Shown: one piece after another, positions 1 to 8,287 of the stretch
How positions within the stretch are numbered: the first letter of the stretch is position 1
Layout of the letters: the number at the start of each line of letters is the position of its first letter
Assembly (NCBI RefSeq): GCF_030655195.1
Contig: NZ_JAURWA010000024.1
Coordinates: 1 to 64,000 of the forward strand
Reading direction: 5' to 3'
Source: Patulibacter sp.
Lineage (GTDB): Bacteria > Actinomycetota > Thermoleophilia > Solirubrobacterales > Solirubrobacteraceae
DNA: 64,000 nt
Program-made: the position numbers and the translations under genes
The notes under the pieces: generated by a model
What the model saw: the letters and a program-made list of their open reading frames with translations, nothing else
The model's database searches: none
What the model was told of the DNA's origin: nothing

Positions 1-820
1 CGGCCTGCACCCGTTCGGCGTCCGCGACGGCGCGGGCGGCCTCGGCCTCGGCCTCGGCGGTGGCGGTCCGCGCCTGCTCCGCCGCGATCCACGCGCGGAC
101 CTCGTCGACGGTGGACGCGGCGTCGCCGGAGAGCAGGGGCACCTCGTCCTCGGCCTTCCAGGCGCCCGCGGCGGCCGACAGGGATCGGTCGGCGTCGACG
201 CGGGCGGCCTGCACGCCGGCCCGGGCCTCGCGCGCCCGGTCCTGCAGCCAGTACTCGATCTTCGAGAAGCGCTCCGCGTCGAACAGCCGCTCCAGCACCT
301 GCTGCCGGGCCTTCGCGTCGGCGCGCAGGAACGTCGCGAACGCGCCCTGCGGCAGCATCACGACCTGCAGGAACTGCTCGGCGGTCATGCCCAGCAGCGG
401 GTCGAGCTCGTGCCGGACGTCGGGGATCTTGGCGGCGACCGCCGTCCACCCGTCCCCGTCGGCGATCTCGAGCTTGGCCGTGGCACCCTCGAGCACCGGG
501 GCCCCACCACCCCGCAGCGGGGGCCGCTCGTGCTTCGGCGAGCGGGTCACCCGGACGCGCCGGCCGCCCAGGGTCGCCTCGAGGACGACACGGGGCGTCG
601 CGTCGGGCGCGCGGTGGTCGCTGCCCAGCCGGCCCTCGCCGCGGGCGCCGGGGACCTCGCCGAAGAGCGCGAAGCAGACGGCGTCCAGGACGCTCGTCTT
701 GCCCGCGCCCGTCGGCCCGGAGAGCAGGAACAGGCCCGACGACGACAGCGCGTCGAAGTCGACCTCCTCGCGCCCGCCGAAGGGCCCGAACGCCTCGAGG
801 GTCAGCCGGTGCAGGCGCAT
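1..820 (-). CDS. sbcC: Exonuclease SbcC, N-terminal part (runs off left edge)
   Basis: SMC-like ATPase subunit of the SbcCD nuclease, which cleaves hairpins and protein-blocked DNA ends. Only about 273 N-terminal residues are in the window. The first residues fit the family (MRLHRLTLEAFGPFGGRE). The Walker A motif GPTGAGKTS is at residues 35-43, and the Q-loop region reads VMLPQGAF. After that an Ala/Glu/Arg-rich stretch begins the coiled coil. The ATG (818-820) overlaps the sbcD stop as ATGA, so the two are translationally coupled, as is usual for sbcDC. The C-terminal ATPase half (Walker B, signature) lies outside the window, so intactness cannot be judged. Confidence 0.95.
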   Translation of the reverse strand, partial: MRLHRLTLEAFGPFGGREEVDFDALSSSGLFLLSGPTGAGKTSVLDAVCFALFGEVPGARGEGRLGSDHRAPDATPRVVLEATLGGRRVRVTRSPKHERPPLRGGGAPVLEGATAKLEIADGDGWTAVAAKIPDVRHELDPLLGMTAEQFLQVVMLPQGAFATFLRADAKARQQVLERLFDAERFSKIEYWLQDRAREARAGVQAARVDADRSLSAAAGAWKAEDEVPLLSGDAASTVDEVRAWIAAEQARTATAEAEAEAARAVADAERVQA

Positions 821-2346
821 CAGTCGTCCTCGCCGCGGTGGACGGACTCGGCGGCGGCCTGCAGCAGCGGCACGTCGTCGGCCCCGGCGGGCTCGCCGCG
901 CACGTCGGCCACGAACGCCTCGAGGACCTCGAGGTCGCTGCGGCCCCGGATCCGGTCCCGCGCGACCGTGGCGGCGGAGAGCTCCCCGTCGGGGGCGTGC
1001 TGCAGGACGAGCACCTGGGGGAACCGCGCCCGCAGGCGCTCCATCGGGCGGGCCGGCAGCAGGGCGTCGGTGAGGACGACCTCGACCCACGCGTCGGCCG
1101 TCTCGTGCTCGTTCAGCGTCGCGTCGGCGAGGAGCTCCTCGAGGGGCCCGCGCAGGCGCACGAGCCGGAACGGGGCGGGCACCGGCACGAACCGCACGGT
1201 GCTCGACCCGTCCGCGGCCAGGTCGACGATCGCGGTCGTCTTCGTGGCGTCGGCCTCGGTGAAGGAGTAGGGGAGGGGGGAGCCGGCGTAGCGGACGGCG
1301 CCGGGGTGGTCGGTCGGGACGTCGGGCCCGGCGAGGGCGGGGGTCCCGGAGGACGCGTCGGGGCCGGGGTCGGGGTCCGACGCGACGTCCGGCCCGGGTC
1401 CGGGGTCGCCGGCCGACCCGGCACCCGGCCGGGTCTCCTCGGACGGGGCGTCCTCGAGCGGCAGCGCGAAGAGTCCGCCCAGCTCGACCTGCGCCTCGGC
1501 CGAGACCGCGTCGGCGGGCGTCGGGGGCACCGACGGGACCTCCGGGCCGGCCCGGAGCGATCCGCGGTCACCGGCCATCGCCCCGCTGTCGGCCGTCGCA
1601 TCGTTGCCGGTCGTCGCCTCGCCGCCCGCCGCCTCGCCGCCCGTCGCCGCACTCCCGCCCGTCGCGCCGCCGCCGCCGCCGGCCCTGACCGCGTGCGGCC
1701 GGTGCAGGTGACCGAGGGCGACGTAGTCAGCGCCCGCGAAGAGCGACGCCGGGACGGTCTCCGCGCCGCCGACCGAGATGTCGCGCTCGGACTCCGAGGC
1801 CTCGCCGCCCTGGACGAAGGCGTGGGCGACGACGACGGCCCGCGCCCCGTCGCGCCCGGCGAGGTCCGCGCGGACGAGGTCCATCGCCGCCCCGACGACC
1901 GCCTCGTGCGATCGCTCCTCGACGCCGAGGGGTCCGCGGGCGAGATCAGGGTCGAGGTAGGGGAGGCCGTAGATGGCGACGGGCCCGTGCTCGTCCCGGA
2001 GGACGAGCGGGTCGCCCGACGTCAGCGGGTCCGTCCGCAGGTGGACGCCGCCGGCGGCGATCAGCTCGGCCGCGAAGCCCAGCCGGCCGGCGGAGTCGTG
2101 GTTGCCCGACACGACGACGACGGGGGCGACCTCGGCCAGGCGGCGCAGGGCGTCGCCCGCCACCCGGACGGCCTCCACCGGCGGCAGCGCGCGATCGAAG
2201 ACGTCGCCGGCGACGAGCACGACGTCGACCCGCTCGGCGCGGGCGACGTCGACGAGGTGGTCGACGACCGCGCGCTGCGCGTCGAGCAGCGGGAGGCGGT
2301 GGAGGGTCCGCCCGAGGTGCCAGTCGGCGGTGTGCAGGAGCCGCAT
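820..2346 (-). CDS. sbcD: Exonuclease SbcD (Mre11-type nuclease subunit) with a large low-complexity insert
   Basis: Mn-dependent phosphoesterase subunit of SbcCD, 508 aa. Metallophosphoesterase motifs appear in order: HTADWHLG at residues 5-12, GDVFDR near 50, GNHDS near 80, and GHLHRPH near 210. The start is the ATG at 2346 because MRLLHTADWHLG is the canonical N-terminus; a longer open frame upstream is not family-like. Right after GHLHRPH comes an insert of about 130 residues, rich in Gly, Ala, Asp, Pro and Thr. The conserved RYAGSPLPYSF segment follows it; in ordinary SbcD proteins these two motifs are only a few residues apart. A TACCGT -10-like box lies about 10 nt upstream of the ATG. 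Confidence 0.95.
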   Translation of the reverse strand: MRLLHTADWHLGRTLHRLPLLDAQRAVVDHLVDVARAERVDVVLVAGDVFDRALPPVEAVRVAGDALRRLAEVAPVVVVSGNHDSAGRLGFAAELIAAGGVHLRTDPLTSGDPLVLRDEHGPVAIYGLPYLDPDLARGPLGVEERSHEAVVGAAMDLVRADLAGRDGARAVVVAHAFVQGGEASESERDISVGGAETVPASLFAGADYVALGHLHRPHAVRAGGGGGATGGSAATGGEAAGGEATTGNDATADSGAMAGDRGSLRAGPEVPSVPPTPADAVSAEAQVELGGLFALPLEDAPSEETRPGAGSAGDPGPGPDVASDPDPGPDASSGTPALAGPDVPTDHPGAVRYAGSPLPYSFTEADATKTTAIVDLAADGSSTVRFVPVPAPFRLVRLRGPLEELLADATLNEHETADAWVEVVLTDALLPARPMERLRARFPQVLVLQHAPDGELSAATVARDRIRGRSDLEVLEAFVADVRGEPAGADDVPLLQAAAESVHRGEDD

Positions 2347-2483
2347 CGGATCGACGACGGTACGCGCAGCCCCGGACGACGGTGGGCCGTCCGCCCCACG
2401 CTCCCGTCGTCCGGGCGGCGGGGCCGCTTTCGACCCGCGGTAGGAGCCCCTCCGCGCCGGCGGCGGCCGGGCGTCTGCACGTG

Positions 2484-2513
2484 TTGCCGCGGTGTCGGCG
2501 GTTCCCCTACGAT
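2484..2513 (+). promoter_or_regulatory. Promoter of the DUF4393/DUF445 pair
   Basis: TTGCCG (2484-2489), 18-bp spacer, TACGAT (2508-2513). The predicted transcription start falls at about 2520-2521, which is also the first codon of the reading frame, so the mRNA is probably leaderless. Confidence 0.55.
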
Positions 2514-2520
2514 CGCGCGT

Positions 2521-3582
2521 ATCTCCGCCTTCCCGGACAACGACCACGACGGCCCAGCGTCACCCCGGGAGCCCTCGGCGATCGACGCCCTGCCCGGCGT
2601 CGCGCGCATCGCGACGCGCGGCTCGATCCAGGCCGCGTCCTGGGGCGCCCGCACCTCCGTGCGCACCGGCGTCGGGATCGCGCGCCGCCTGCCGTTCGGC
2701 GGCGTCGCGCTGAAGGTGGCCGAGGAGGCCGCCGACCAGGCCCGCCACACCGCCCGCCGGATGCTCGGCGTCGACGAGGTCGAGCGCCGCGTCATGCGGA
2801 TGGTCCCCGAGCGGGTGACCGAGGCCGGCCGCGCCTGGTCCTCCGGCGGACCCCAGGCCACCGGACCGGTCGGCCCGGGCGGCACGCACGGGCACGAGGC
2901 CGAGCCGGAGCCCGAGCCGGGCGACGTCCTGCTGGCCCGTGGCGCCGGGCTGCTCGCCCAGGCCGCCGACGTGCGGTTCGAGGAGTCCACGCATCCCGCC
3001 TACGGCCGGATCCTCGACGAGCTGACCCCCGACGAGGCGCGCATCCTGCGCCTGATGGCGACGAAGGGCGCGCAGCCCGCCGTCGACGTGCGCACGGGCC
3101 GGCCGCTGCGCATCGGCTCGGAGATGATCGCCGCCGGGCTCACCGTCATCGGCGCGGAGGCGGGCTGCCGCTACGTCGAGCGCGTGCCCTCGTACCTGAA
3201 CAACCTCTTCCGCCTCGGCCTGATCTGGTTCTCGCACGAGGAGCTGCACGACCTGCGCGGTTACCAGGTCCTCGAGGCCCAGCCCGAGGTCGGGGACGCG
3301 ATGAAGCGCGCCGGCCGCGCGTCCCGGGTGGTGCGCCGCTCGATCGCGCTGACCCCGTTCGGCGACGACTTCTGCCGCGTCTGCCTGCCGCTCGGCGTCG
3401 GCTCGCGCGACGCGATCGATCAGGCCGGTCTGGCCAGCACGAGCTCGCGCGGCGTCCCGGCGGAGCCCACCGGCGGGCTGGCCCGGGAGGCCTCCGGCCC
3501 CGTGCCCGCGCAGGACACGCCGCGCGCCGAGGGCCCGTTCGGCCGCCGCGGTCGCCCCGCCGGGCCCGGGCGGACGTCGTGA
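2521..3582 (+). CDS. DUF4393 / Abi-alpha-like protein, apparent ATC start
   Basis: About 353 aa. The C-terminal half has the features I associate with DUF4393 (Abi-alpha): an ESTHPAYGRIL-DELTPDEARIL helical segment, RVPSYLNNLFRLGLI, and a closing LTPFGDDFCRVCLPLG motif. The N-terminal third is basic/amphipathic, followed by an acidic EPEPEPG linker. No ATG, GTG or TTG exists in frame between the promoter and residue 45. The frame opens with ATC at 2521, exactly 7 nt after a -10 box, the spacing seen at other leaderless genes here. A GTG at 2659 is the first ordinary alternative, but it would remove the conserved-looking start. GTGA overlap couples it to the DUF445 gene. The family name comes from abortive infection, but a role here is unproven. 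Confidence 0.7.
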   Translation: MSAFPDNDHDGPASPREPSAIDALPGVARIATRGSIQAASWGARTSVRTGVGIARRLPFGGVALKVAEEAADQARHTARRMLGVDEVERRVMRMVPERVTEAGRAWSSGGPQATGPVGPGGTHGHEAEPEPEPGDVLLARGAGLLAQAADVRFEESTHPAYGRILDELTPDEARILRLMATKGAQPAVDVRTGRPLRIGSEMIAAGLTVIGAEAGCRYVERVPSYLNNLFRLGLIWFSHEELHDLRGYQVLEAQPEVGDAMKRAGRASRVVRRSIALTPFGDDFCRVCLPLGVGSRDAIDQAGLASTSSRGVPAEPTGGLAREASGPVPAQDTPRAEGPFGRRGRPAGPGRTS

Positions 3583-4892
3583 GCGCCGGGGCGTCGCTGC
3601 TGGCCAGCATCCATCTCCTCGGCCTCGAGCTGCACCTGCAGGAGATCATCACCGTCCCGCTGTTCATGGGGGCGATCGGCTACATCACGAACTGGTCCGC
3701 CGTCTGGATGCTCTTCAACCCCCTGGAGTTCAAGGGGGTGCGGGTCCCCGGCATGCGCTTCTTCGTGAAGCTCTCGCCGCGCAAGGTCCAGCAGATCCCC
3801 GGCGTCATGCACGGCGGCATCGGCTGGCAGGGGATCATCCCGTCGCGCGCGGCGAAGATGGGGTCGATCGCCGTCGACAAGGGCATCTCCAAGCTCGGCA
3901 ACGCGGCGGACTTCTACCAGCAGCTCGAGCCGGACAAGATCGCCGAGCACATGATCGCCTCGGTCGAGCAGGACCTGCGCCCGCTCGTCGAGCGGATCAT
4001 GGAGCGCGAGCACCCGCGGCTCTGGCACGACCTGCCGCCGCAGGTCCGCGAGGCGATCCACACCCGCGTCCGCAACCAGCTGCCCGACATCGTCCGCGAC
4101 GTGACGGAGCAGATCGGCGAGCACATCGACCAGCTGCTCGACGTCAAGCTGATGGTCATCCGCGCCCTCGAGGACCGGCCCGAGCTCGCCAACCAGATCT
4201 TCCAGGAGACGGGGCGGCGGGAGCTGCGGTTCATGGTGAACTTCGGCTTCGTCTTCGCGTTCTTCCTGGGGTTCCCGGTCGTGCTGATCACGGAGGCGAT
4301 CCCGTACTGGTTCGTCCTGCCGATCATGGGCACGTTCGTCGGCTGGGCGACCAACCTCGTCGGCATCTGGATGATCTTCGAGCCGATCGAGCCGCGCCGG
4401 ATCCTCGGCGTGAAGGTGCAGGGCCTGTTCCTCCGCCGGCAGGCCGAGGCGGCGGAGATCTACTCCACCGTCATCTCGCGGGAGATCCTGACGCTCGCCG
4501 GCATCGGCGACGAGCTCCTGCACGGCCCGCGCTCGGACACCACGAGGCGGATGATCGAGGATGCGCTGCGCCCCGCCGTCGACCGCGCGACCGGGCCGGC
4601 CCGGACGGCGGTGCGCCTGATCATGGGCGGCAAGAGCTACGACGCGATCCGGGACTCCGTCGCCGTCGAGGCCGTCGACTACACGCTGACGCCGCTGCGC
4701 GACCCGGAGTTCAACCGCGTCCAGGGCGAGCGGATCCGGACGCTGGTCTCGACCCGCATGCGCGAGATGCCGCCGGCGGACTTCGTCGAGATGCTGCGCA
4801 CGGCGATGAAGGAGGACGAGTGGCTGCTCTTCCTCCACGGCGCCGTCCTGGGCTTCGGCGCCGGGCTGCTGCACCTGGCGATCTTCGGCTGA
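3579..4892 (+). CDS. DUF445 family membrane protein
   Basis: 437 aa. Hydrophobic segments lie at about residues 20-45, 216-265 (two helices) and 417-436. The first block (GYITNWSAVWMLFNP) and the middle block (GWATNLVGIWMIFEP) resemble each other, so the protein looks internally duplicated; both end in a PxR..GVxVxG segment. Between them is a long amphipathic helical domain. This fits DUF445, membrane proteins of unknown function. The start is GTG 3579, overlapping the upstream TGA (GTGA). The tight coupling suggests it works with the DUF4393 protein, probably at the membrane. Confidence 0.88.
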   Translation: MSAGASLLASIHLLGLELHLQEIITVPLFMGAIGYITNWSAVWMLFNPLEFKGVRVPGMRFFVKLSPRKVQQIPGVMHGGIGWQGIIPSRAAKMGSIAVDKGISKLGNAADFYQQLEPDKIAEHMIASVEQDLRPLVERIMEREHPRLWHDLPPQVREAIHTRVRNQLPDIVRDVTEQIGEHIDQLLDVKLMVIRALEDRPELANQIFQETGRRELRFMVNFGFVFAFFLGFPVVLITEAIPYWFVLPIMGTFVGWATNLVGIWMIFEPIEPRRILGVKVQGLFLRRQAEAAEIYSTVISREILTLAGIGDELLHGPRSDTTRRMIEDALRPAVDRATGPARTAVRLIMGGKSYDAIRDSVAVEAVDYTLTPLRDPEFNRVQGERIRTLVSTRMREMPPADFVEMLRTAMKEDEWLLFLHGAVLGFGAGLLHLAIFG

Positions 4893-5077
4893 CCGGGCCG
4901 GACCCGGGCCGGACCCGGGGGGACGGCCCGGCCGGGGCTCGGCGGCGCGACGACGTGCGGGCCCCGTCAGGACCGGGCTCCGCGCGTACGCCGTCGAGCG
5001 TCGGCGCGCCCCCGGCGACGTCGCCCGTCCGGCGGGCGGGCCCCGCGGGAACCACCCCATGCGGCGGGGATGCGCAC

Positions 5078-5083
5078 TACCCT
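5078..5083 (+). promoter_or_regulatory. -10 box of tRNA-Ser
   Basis: TACCCT 23 nt before the mature tRNA 5' end, leaving a short leader for RNase P. The same hexamer serves several protein genes in this window. No clear -35 is visible. The rest of 4893-5106 is very GC-rich, with a GGGCCGGACCC direct repeat and no gene. Confidence 0.45.
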
Positions 5084-5106
5084 TGGGCTGCGCTCCGGCG
5101 CGCCAC

Positions 5107-5194
5107 GGAGGGGTGGCAGAGTGGACGATTGCGCCAGTCTTGAAAACTGGAGGCCGGTCACCCCGGTCCAGGGGTTCGAATCCCCTCCCCTCCG
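5107..5194 (+). tRNA. tRNA-Ser(UGA)
   Basis: Type II tRNA. The acceptor arm GGAGGGG (5107-5113) pairs with CCCCTCC (5187-5193), with discriminator G at 5194. The anticodon stem CCAGT/ACTGG encloses the loop CTTGAAA, anticodon TGA at 5141-5143. A long variable arm (about 5151-5169) and the T arm AGGGG-TTCGAAT-CCCCT follow. The 3' CCA is not encoded. SerRS is encoded about 3 kb away. Confidence 0.97.
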
Positions 5195-5367
5195 CCTGCA
5201 CGGGGCGACGGGCGCTGTCGCGGCCCGTCGTCCGTGACGCGTCCCCGCCCGTCCCGTGCCCGTCGTCCGTGGCAAGTGCCGCTCGTTCGACGCCCGCCGT
5301 CCGCGGCGCCCCACCGTCGGCCGGGGCGCCGCCGCACCGCCGCGTCGGCGGCCCTGGTGAACGGTGT

Positions 5368-5397
5368 TCGTCACGGTGGCCCGCGACCGGCTAGGCT
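5368..5397 (+). promoter_or_regulatory. Promoter of the small exported protein gene
   Basis: TTCGTC (5368-5373), 18-bp spacer, TAGGCT (5392-5397). The start codon is 37 nt downstream, so this gene has a short 5' leader. Confidence 0.4.
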
Positions 5398-5434
5398 GCC
5401 CCGTCCCAGGTCCGCAGTCGAGGAGTCACGTCCC

Positions 5435-5794
5435 GTGAAGCACCAGTCCATCTCCCGGATCGCCGCGTCAGGCGTCGCGACGATCGCCGCGCTCGCGCTC
5501 GGTGGCGCGGTCGCCGCGCCGGCGTCGGCCGCCACGCCGTTCACGCGCTGCTCGTCGCCCGACGGCGTCGCCCGCACGCTCAAGGTCCACGGTGTCTCGT
5601 GCCGCGAGGGCCGCACCCAGGCGAAGGCCTGGCAGCGCGCACAGGGCGAGGGCGACCAGGGCGCCCGCTTCACCCTCCGCGGCTACCGCTGCCGGATGAG
5701 GTCGATCCAGACCACGGCGGGCGACCCGGACGGGACGGGGCACTTCGACTGCCGCAGGGGCACGCGCCGCATCGTCTGGACCTACCACCCGTAG
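5435..5794 (+). CDS. Small exported protein of unknown function
   Basis: 119 aa. GTG start at 5435. A Sec signal peptide covers residues 1 to about 32: VKHQSISRIAAS, then a hydrophobic Ala/Leu core, then cleavage after APASA. The mature part is about 87 residues, basic, with four cysteines (TRCSSP, VSCREG, YRCRMR, FDCRRG) that could form two disulfides. An aromatic/arginine-rich end RRIVWTYHP closes it. No family is recognised. Four spaced Cys after a signal peptide suggest a small disulfide-stabilised extracellular domain. Confidence 0.75.
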   Translation: MKHQSISRIAASGVATIAALALGGAVAAPASAATPFTRCSSPDGVARTLKVHGVSCREGRTQAKAWQRAQGEGDQGARFTLRGYRCRMRSIQTTAGDPDGTGHFDCRRGTRRIVWTYHP

Positions 5795-5805
5795 GCCGGC
5801 GGTCG

Positions 5806-5823
5806 CCGGGCGGACACGCCCGG
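5806..5823 (+). terminator. Putative terminator hairpin
   Basis: CCGGGCG-GACA-CGCCCGG, a perfect 7-bp stem with a 4-nt loop, 12 nt after the stop of the small exported protein. No T-run follows. It lies between convergent genes. Confidence 0.45.
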
Positions 5824-5982
5824 GAACGACAACGCCCCGGCGGCGTGTGAGCGCCCCGGAGCACGGCCGAACGGAGGCGAGTCCGCGCGACCCGAGGGAC
5901 AGTAGCGGTCGGGCCGGTACGCGGCGCTCCGGCCCGCACCCGCCGGCGTCGCCCCGCCGCCGGCGCACCCGGGCGCGCGGCC

Positions 5983-7623
5983 TCAGTCCGCCGCCGCCCC
6001 CTTCGCCCGCTCCTCCTCCATCGCCCGCAGCTCGATGCGGCGGATCTTGCCCGTCAGCGTCTTGGGCAGGTCCTCCACGAACTCCACCTCGCGGGGGTAG
6101 GCGTACTTGGAGTGGTTGTCGCGGACGAAGGAGGAGATCTCCTTGCCGAGCTCGTCGCTCGGCTCGTGGCCGGCCGCCGCGACGACGAACGCCTTGACGA
6201 TCCAGCCGCGGCGCTCGTCGGGCTTCGCCACCGCCGCGGCCTCCTTGACCGCGGGGTGCTCGAGGCAGGCGGACTCGACCTCGAACGGGCCGACGCGGTA
6301 GCCGGCGGTGAGGATCACGTCGTCGGCGCGGCCCTCGAACCAGACGTACCCGTCGGCGTCCATGCGGGCGGCGTCCTTCGTGTGGAACCACTCCCCGCCG
6401 AAGGTCTCCTCCGTGGCCTCGGGGTTGTTCCAGAACCGCAGCGGCCAGGTGGGGGAGGACTCGCGACGCCAGCAGATCTCGCCGCGCTCGTCGACGGCGA
6501 CGGGCTTCTCGTCCTCGTCGAGGATCGCCACGTCCCAGCCCGGCATGACCTTGCCCATCGAGCCCTCTCGGACCTCCATCCACGGGAAGTTCGCGCAGAG
6601 CGGGTAGCCCTCCGACAGCCCGTAGAAGTCCATGACGGTGACGCCGAACTGCTCGCGGAACCACTTGATCGCCTCGGGGTTCAGCGGCTCGCCGGCCGAG
6701 CACGCGCGGCGCAGCGGGATCGGGAAGCGCGACCCGGCGTCCTGCACGGCCATCAGCGAGCGCATCGCCGTGGGGGTCGTGAAGAGGTTCGTGATCTGGT
6801 GGCGGCTCTGGAAGTCGAGCTCGGCCTCGGGGGCGAAGCCGCCCTCGCGCTCCAGCACGTAGTGCGTCGCCCCGGTCCGCCAGGCACCGAGCAACGGGTT
6901 CAGCCCCGCGGCCCACGCCCACTCGCTCATCGACCGGAAGCGCTCGCCGTCCTGCACCTCGTGGCAGTACTCGAACTCCTCGTGCCCGAGGACGAAGCGG
7001 TGGGCGTGCAGGATGCCCTTCGCCAGACCGGTGGTGCCTGAGGTGTAGAAGAGCTGCGCCGGGTCGTCGGACGCGGTGTCGACGGTCTCGAAGTCCGGGG
7101 AGGCGCCGTCGAGCAGCTCGGCGGTGAGGATCAGCATGGTGTGGTCGGCCGAGCCGGGCAGACCGTCCGCGCCACCGCCCGCGTCCCAGCCCTCGAGGCC
7201 GGTGATCGCCTTGGCGATCTGCTCGCGGTGGGCCTCGTCCGTGACGACCAGCCGGGCACCGGAGTCGCGGATGCGGTGGCGGATGCCCTCCTCGCCGTAG
7301 AGCACCGACATCGCCAGCAGGATCGCGCCGGCCTTGTAGGTGCCCAGGAACGCGGCGGCCGCCTCGGGGCGCGGCGGCACGAGCATCGCGACGACGTCCT
7401 CGCGACCGATGCCGTGCTGCGTGGCGAGGTTCGCGAAGCGGTTGGACAGCTCGCGCTGCTCCTTCCAGAGGACCTCGCGGATCGTCCCGTCGGGGCCCTC
7501 GTGGACCATCGCCAGCTTGTCGTCGGGCCACTTGTCGCACACCTCGGCGGCGACGTTGAAGCGCTCGGGGACGTTCCAGGAGTGGTTCGCGACGAGCTCG
7601 TCGTACCGGGCGTCGGAGGTCAT
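5983..7623 (-). CDS. AMP-forming acyl-CoA synthetase (medium-chain/ACSM-like)
   Basis: 546 aa adenylate-forming enzyme activating a carboxylic acid to its CoA thioester via acyl-AMP. The phosphate loop YTSGTTGLAKG is at residues 193-203, with a downstream YGLSEG motif, GRADDVILTAGYRVGPFEVE as the hinge and A8-type region, and KTLTGKIRRIEL near 523 carrying the catalytic Lys. Overall it resembles ACSM-type medium-chain synthetases more than acetyl-CoA synthetase. ATG 7623 was chosen over one 6 codons upstream because a GGGAGGG Shine-Dalgarno sits 7-13 nt before it. Substrate cannot be read from sequence. A separate acetyl-CoA synthetase is present at 59.9-61.8 kb. Confidence 0.92.
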   Translation of the reverse strand: MTSDARYDELVANHSWNVPERFNVAAEVCDKWPDDKLAMVHEGPDGTIREVLWKEQRELSNRFANLATQHGIGREDVVAMLVPPRPEAAAAFLGTYKAGAILLAMSVLYGEEGIRHRIRDSGARLVVTDEAHREQIAKAITGLEGWDAGGGADGLPGSADHTMLILTAELLDGASPDFETVDTASDDPAQLFYTSGTTGLAKGILHAHRFVLGHEEFEYCHEVQDGERFRSMSEWAWAAGLNPLLGAWRTGATHYVLEREGGFAPEAELDFQSRHQITNLFTTPTAMRSLMAVQDAGSRFPIPLRRACSAGEPLNPEAIKWFREQFGVTVMDFYGLSEGYPLCANFPWMEVREGSMGKVMPGWDVAILDEDEKPVAVDERGEICWRRESSPTWPLRFWNNPEATEETFGGEWFHTKDAARMDADGYVWFEGRADDVILTAGYRVGPFEVESACLEHPAVKEAAAVAKPDERRGWIVKAFVVAAAGHEPSDELGKEISSFVRDNHSKYAYPREVEFVEDLPKTLTGKIRRIELRAMEEERAKGAAAD

Positions 7624-7825
7624 GCCCTGACCCTCCCACACGCGCTCGGGCGGGGGTCGCGGGACCCGACGACGTGGCGCGTCGCCGCTCGGTCGGAGTG
7701 GCGTCGGGGGCGTCGCCGGTGGCGCGCCGCCGCTCGTCCCGGTGCTCCGCCGACGGGTGCGGCACGCGGCGCCGCACCTGAGCCGGTCGTGTGACGCGGG
7801 GCGACCGCCGGCGGCCCCGGCCTCG

Positions 7826-7831
7826 TACCCT
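7826..7831 (+). promoter_or_regulatory. -10 box, leaderless start
   Basis: TACCCT followed by 7 nt and then ATG 7839, so transcription probably starts at the start codon. No Shine-Dalgarno is present. Confidence 0.5.
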
Positions 7832-7838
7832 TCGCACC

Positions 7839-8177
7839 ATGTTCGACGTCTCGCAGACCGACTCGCCCCGCACCCGCAAGATCCTCTCGGCGATGTTCGT
7901 GCTGGCGACGATCGACTTCGTGATGCTGATCGTCCTGCTGGCGGGCAAGTTCGGAATCATCGACTCGGACTCGTTCGTCGCCCCGCTGGGCATGACGCAC
8001 GGCCTGCTCTTCCTCGTCCTCGTCGGCATCGCGTTCATCGGCGCCCGCCAGGGCCGCTGGAACATGAAGTACCCGGTCGCGGTCGTCATCGCCGGCATCG
8101 CGGCGCTGGTGATCGTCCCCGACCTCCTGATCCGCCGGGAGCTCGACGCCAAGGCGGCGCCGTCGACCGACGCCTGA
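7839..8177 (+). CDS. DUF3817-like small membrane protein
   Basis: 112 aa. Three hydrophobic segments lie at about residues 15-35, 48-66 and 77-95. A GMTHGLLFLVLV stretch and a conserved-looking ARQGRW loop precede the last helix. The His-Gly in the second helix and the basic-Trp loop fit DUF3817, integral membrane proteins of unknown function. ATG 7839 is chosen because it lies 7 nt after a -10 box; the open frame extends 16 codons further up, but that part is Arg-rich and promoter-covered. It is convergent with serS; the 110 bp between them shows nothing recognisable. Confidence 0.75.
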   Translation: MFDVSQTDSPRTRKILSAMFVLATIDFVMLIVLLAGKFGIIDSDSFVAPLGMTHGLLFLVLVGIAFIGARQGRWNMKYPVAVVIAGIAALVIVPDLLIRRELDAKAAPSTDA

Positions 8178-8287
8178 GCGACCGCGGGCCGGGAGGCCGG
8201 GCCGGTCGTCGAGGTCCGTCCCGTGGAGGGACGCCACCCGACGACACCGAGGGGCCGCCGCCGTCCGCGGGCGACGAGGCTCCGGAC

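Noticed and set aside
5795-5982. Riboswitch or attenuator near the acyl-CoA synthetase gene
   Set aside because: The hairpins here are downstream of both convergent genes and look like terminators; no riboswitch core was recognised.
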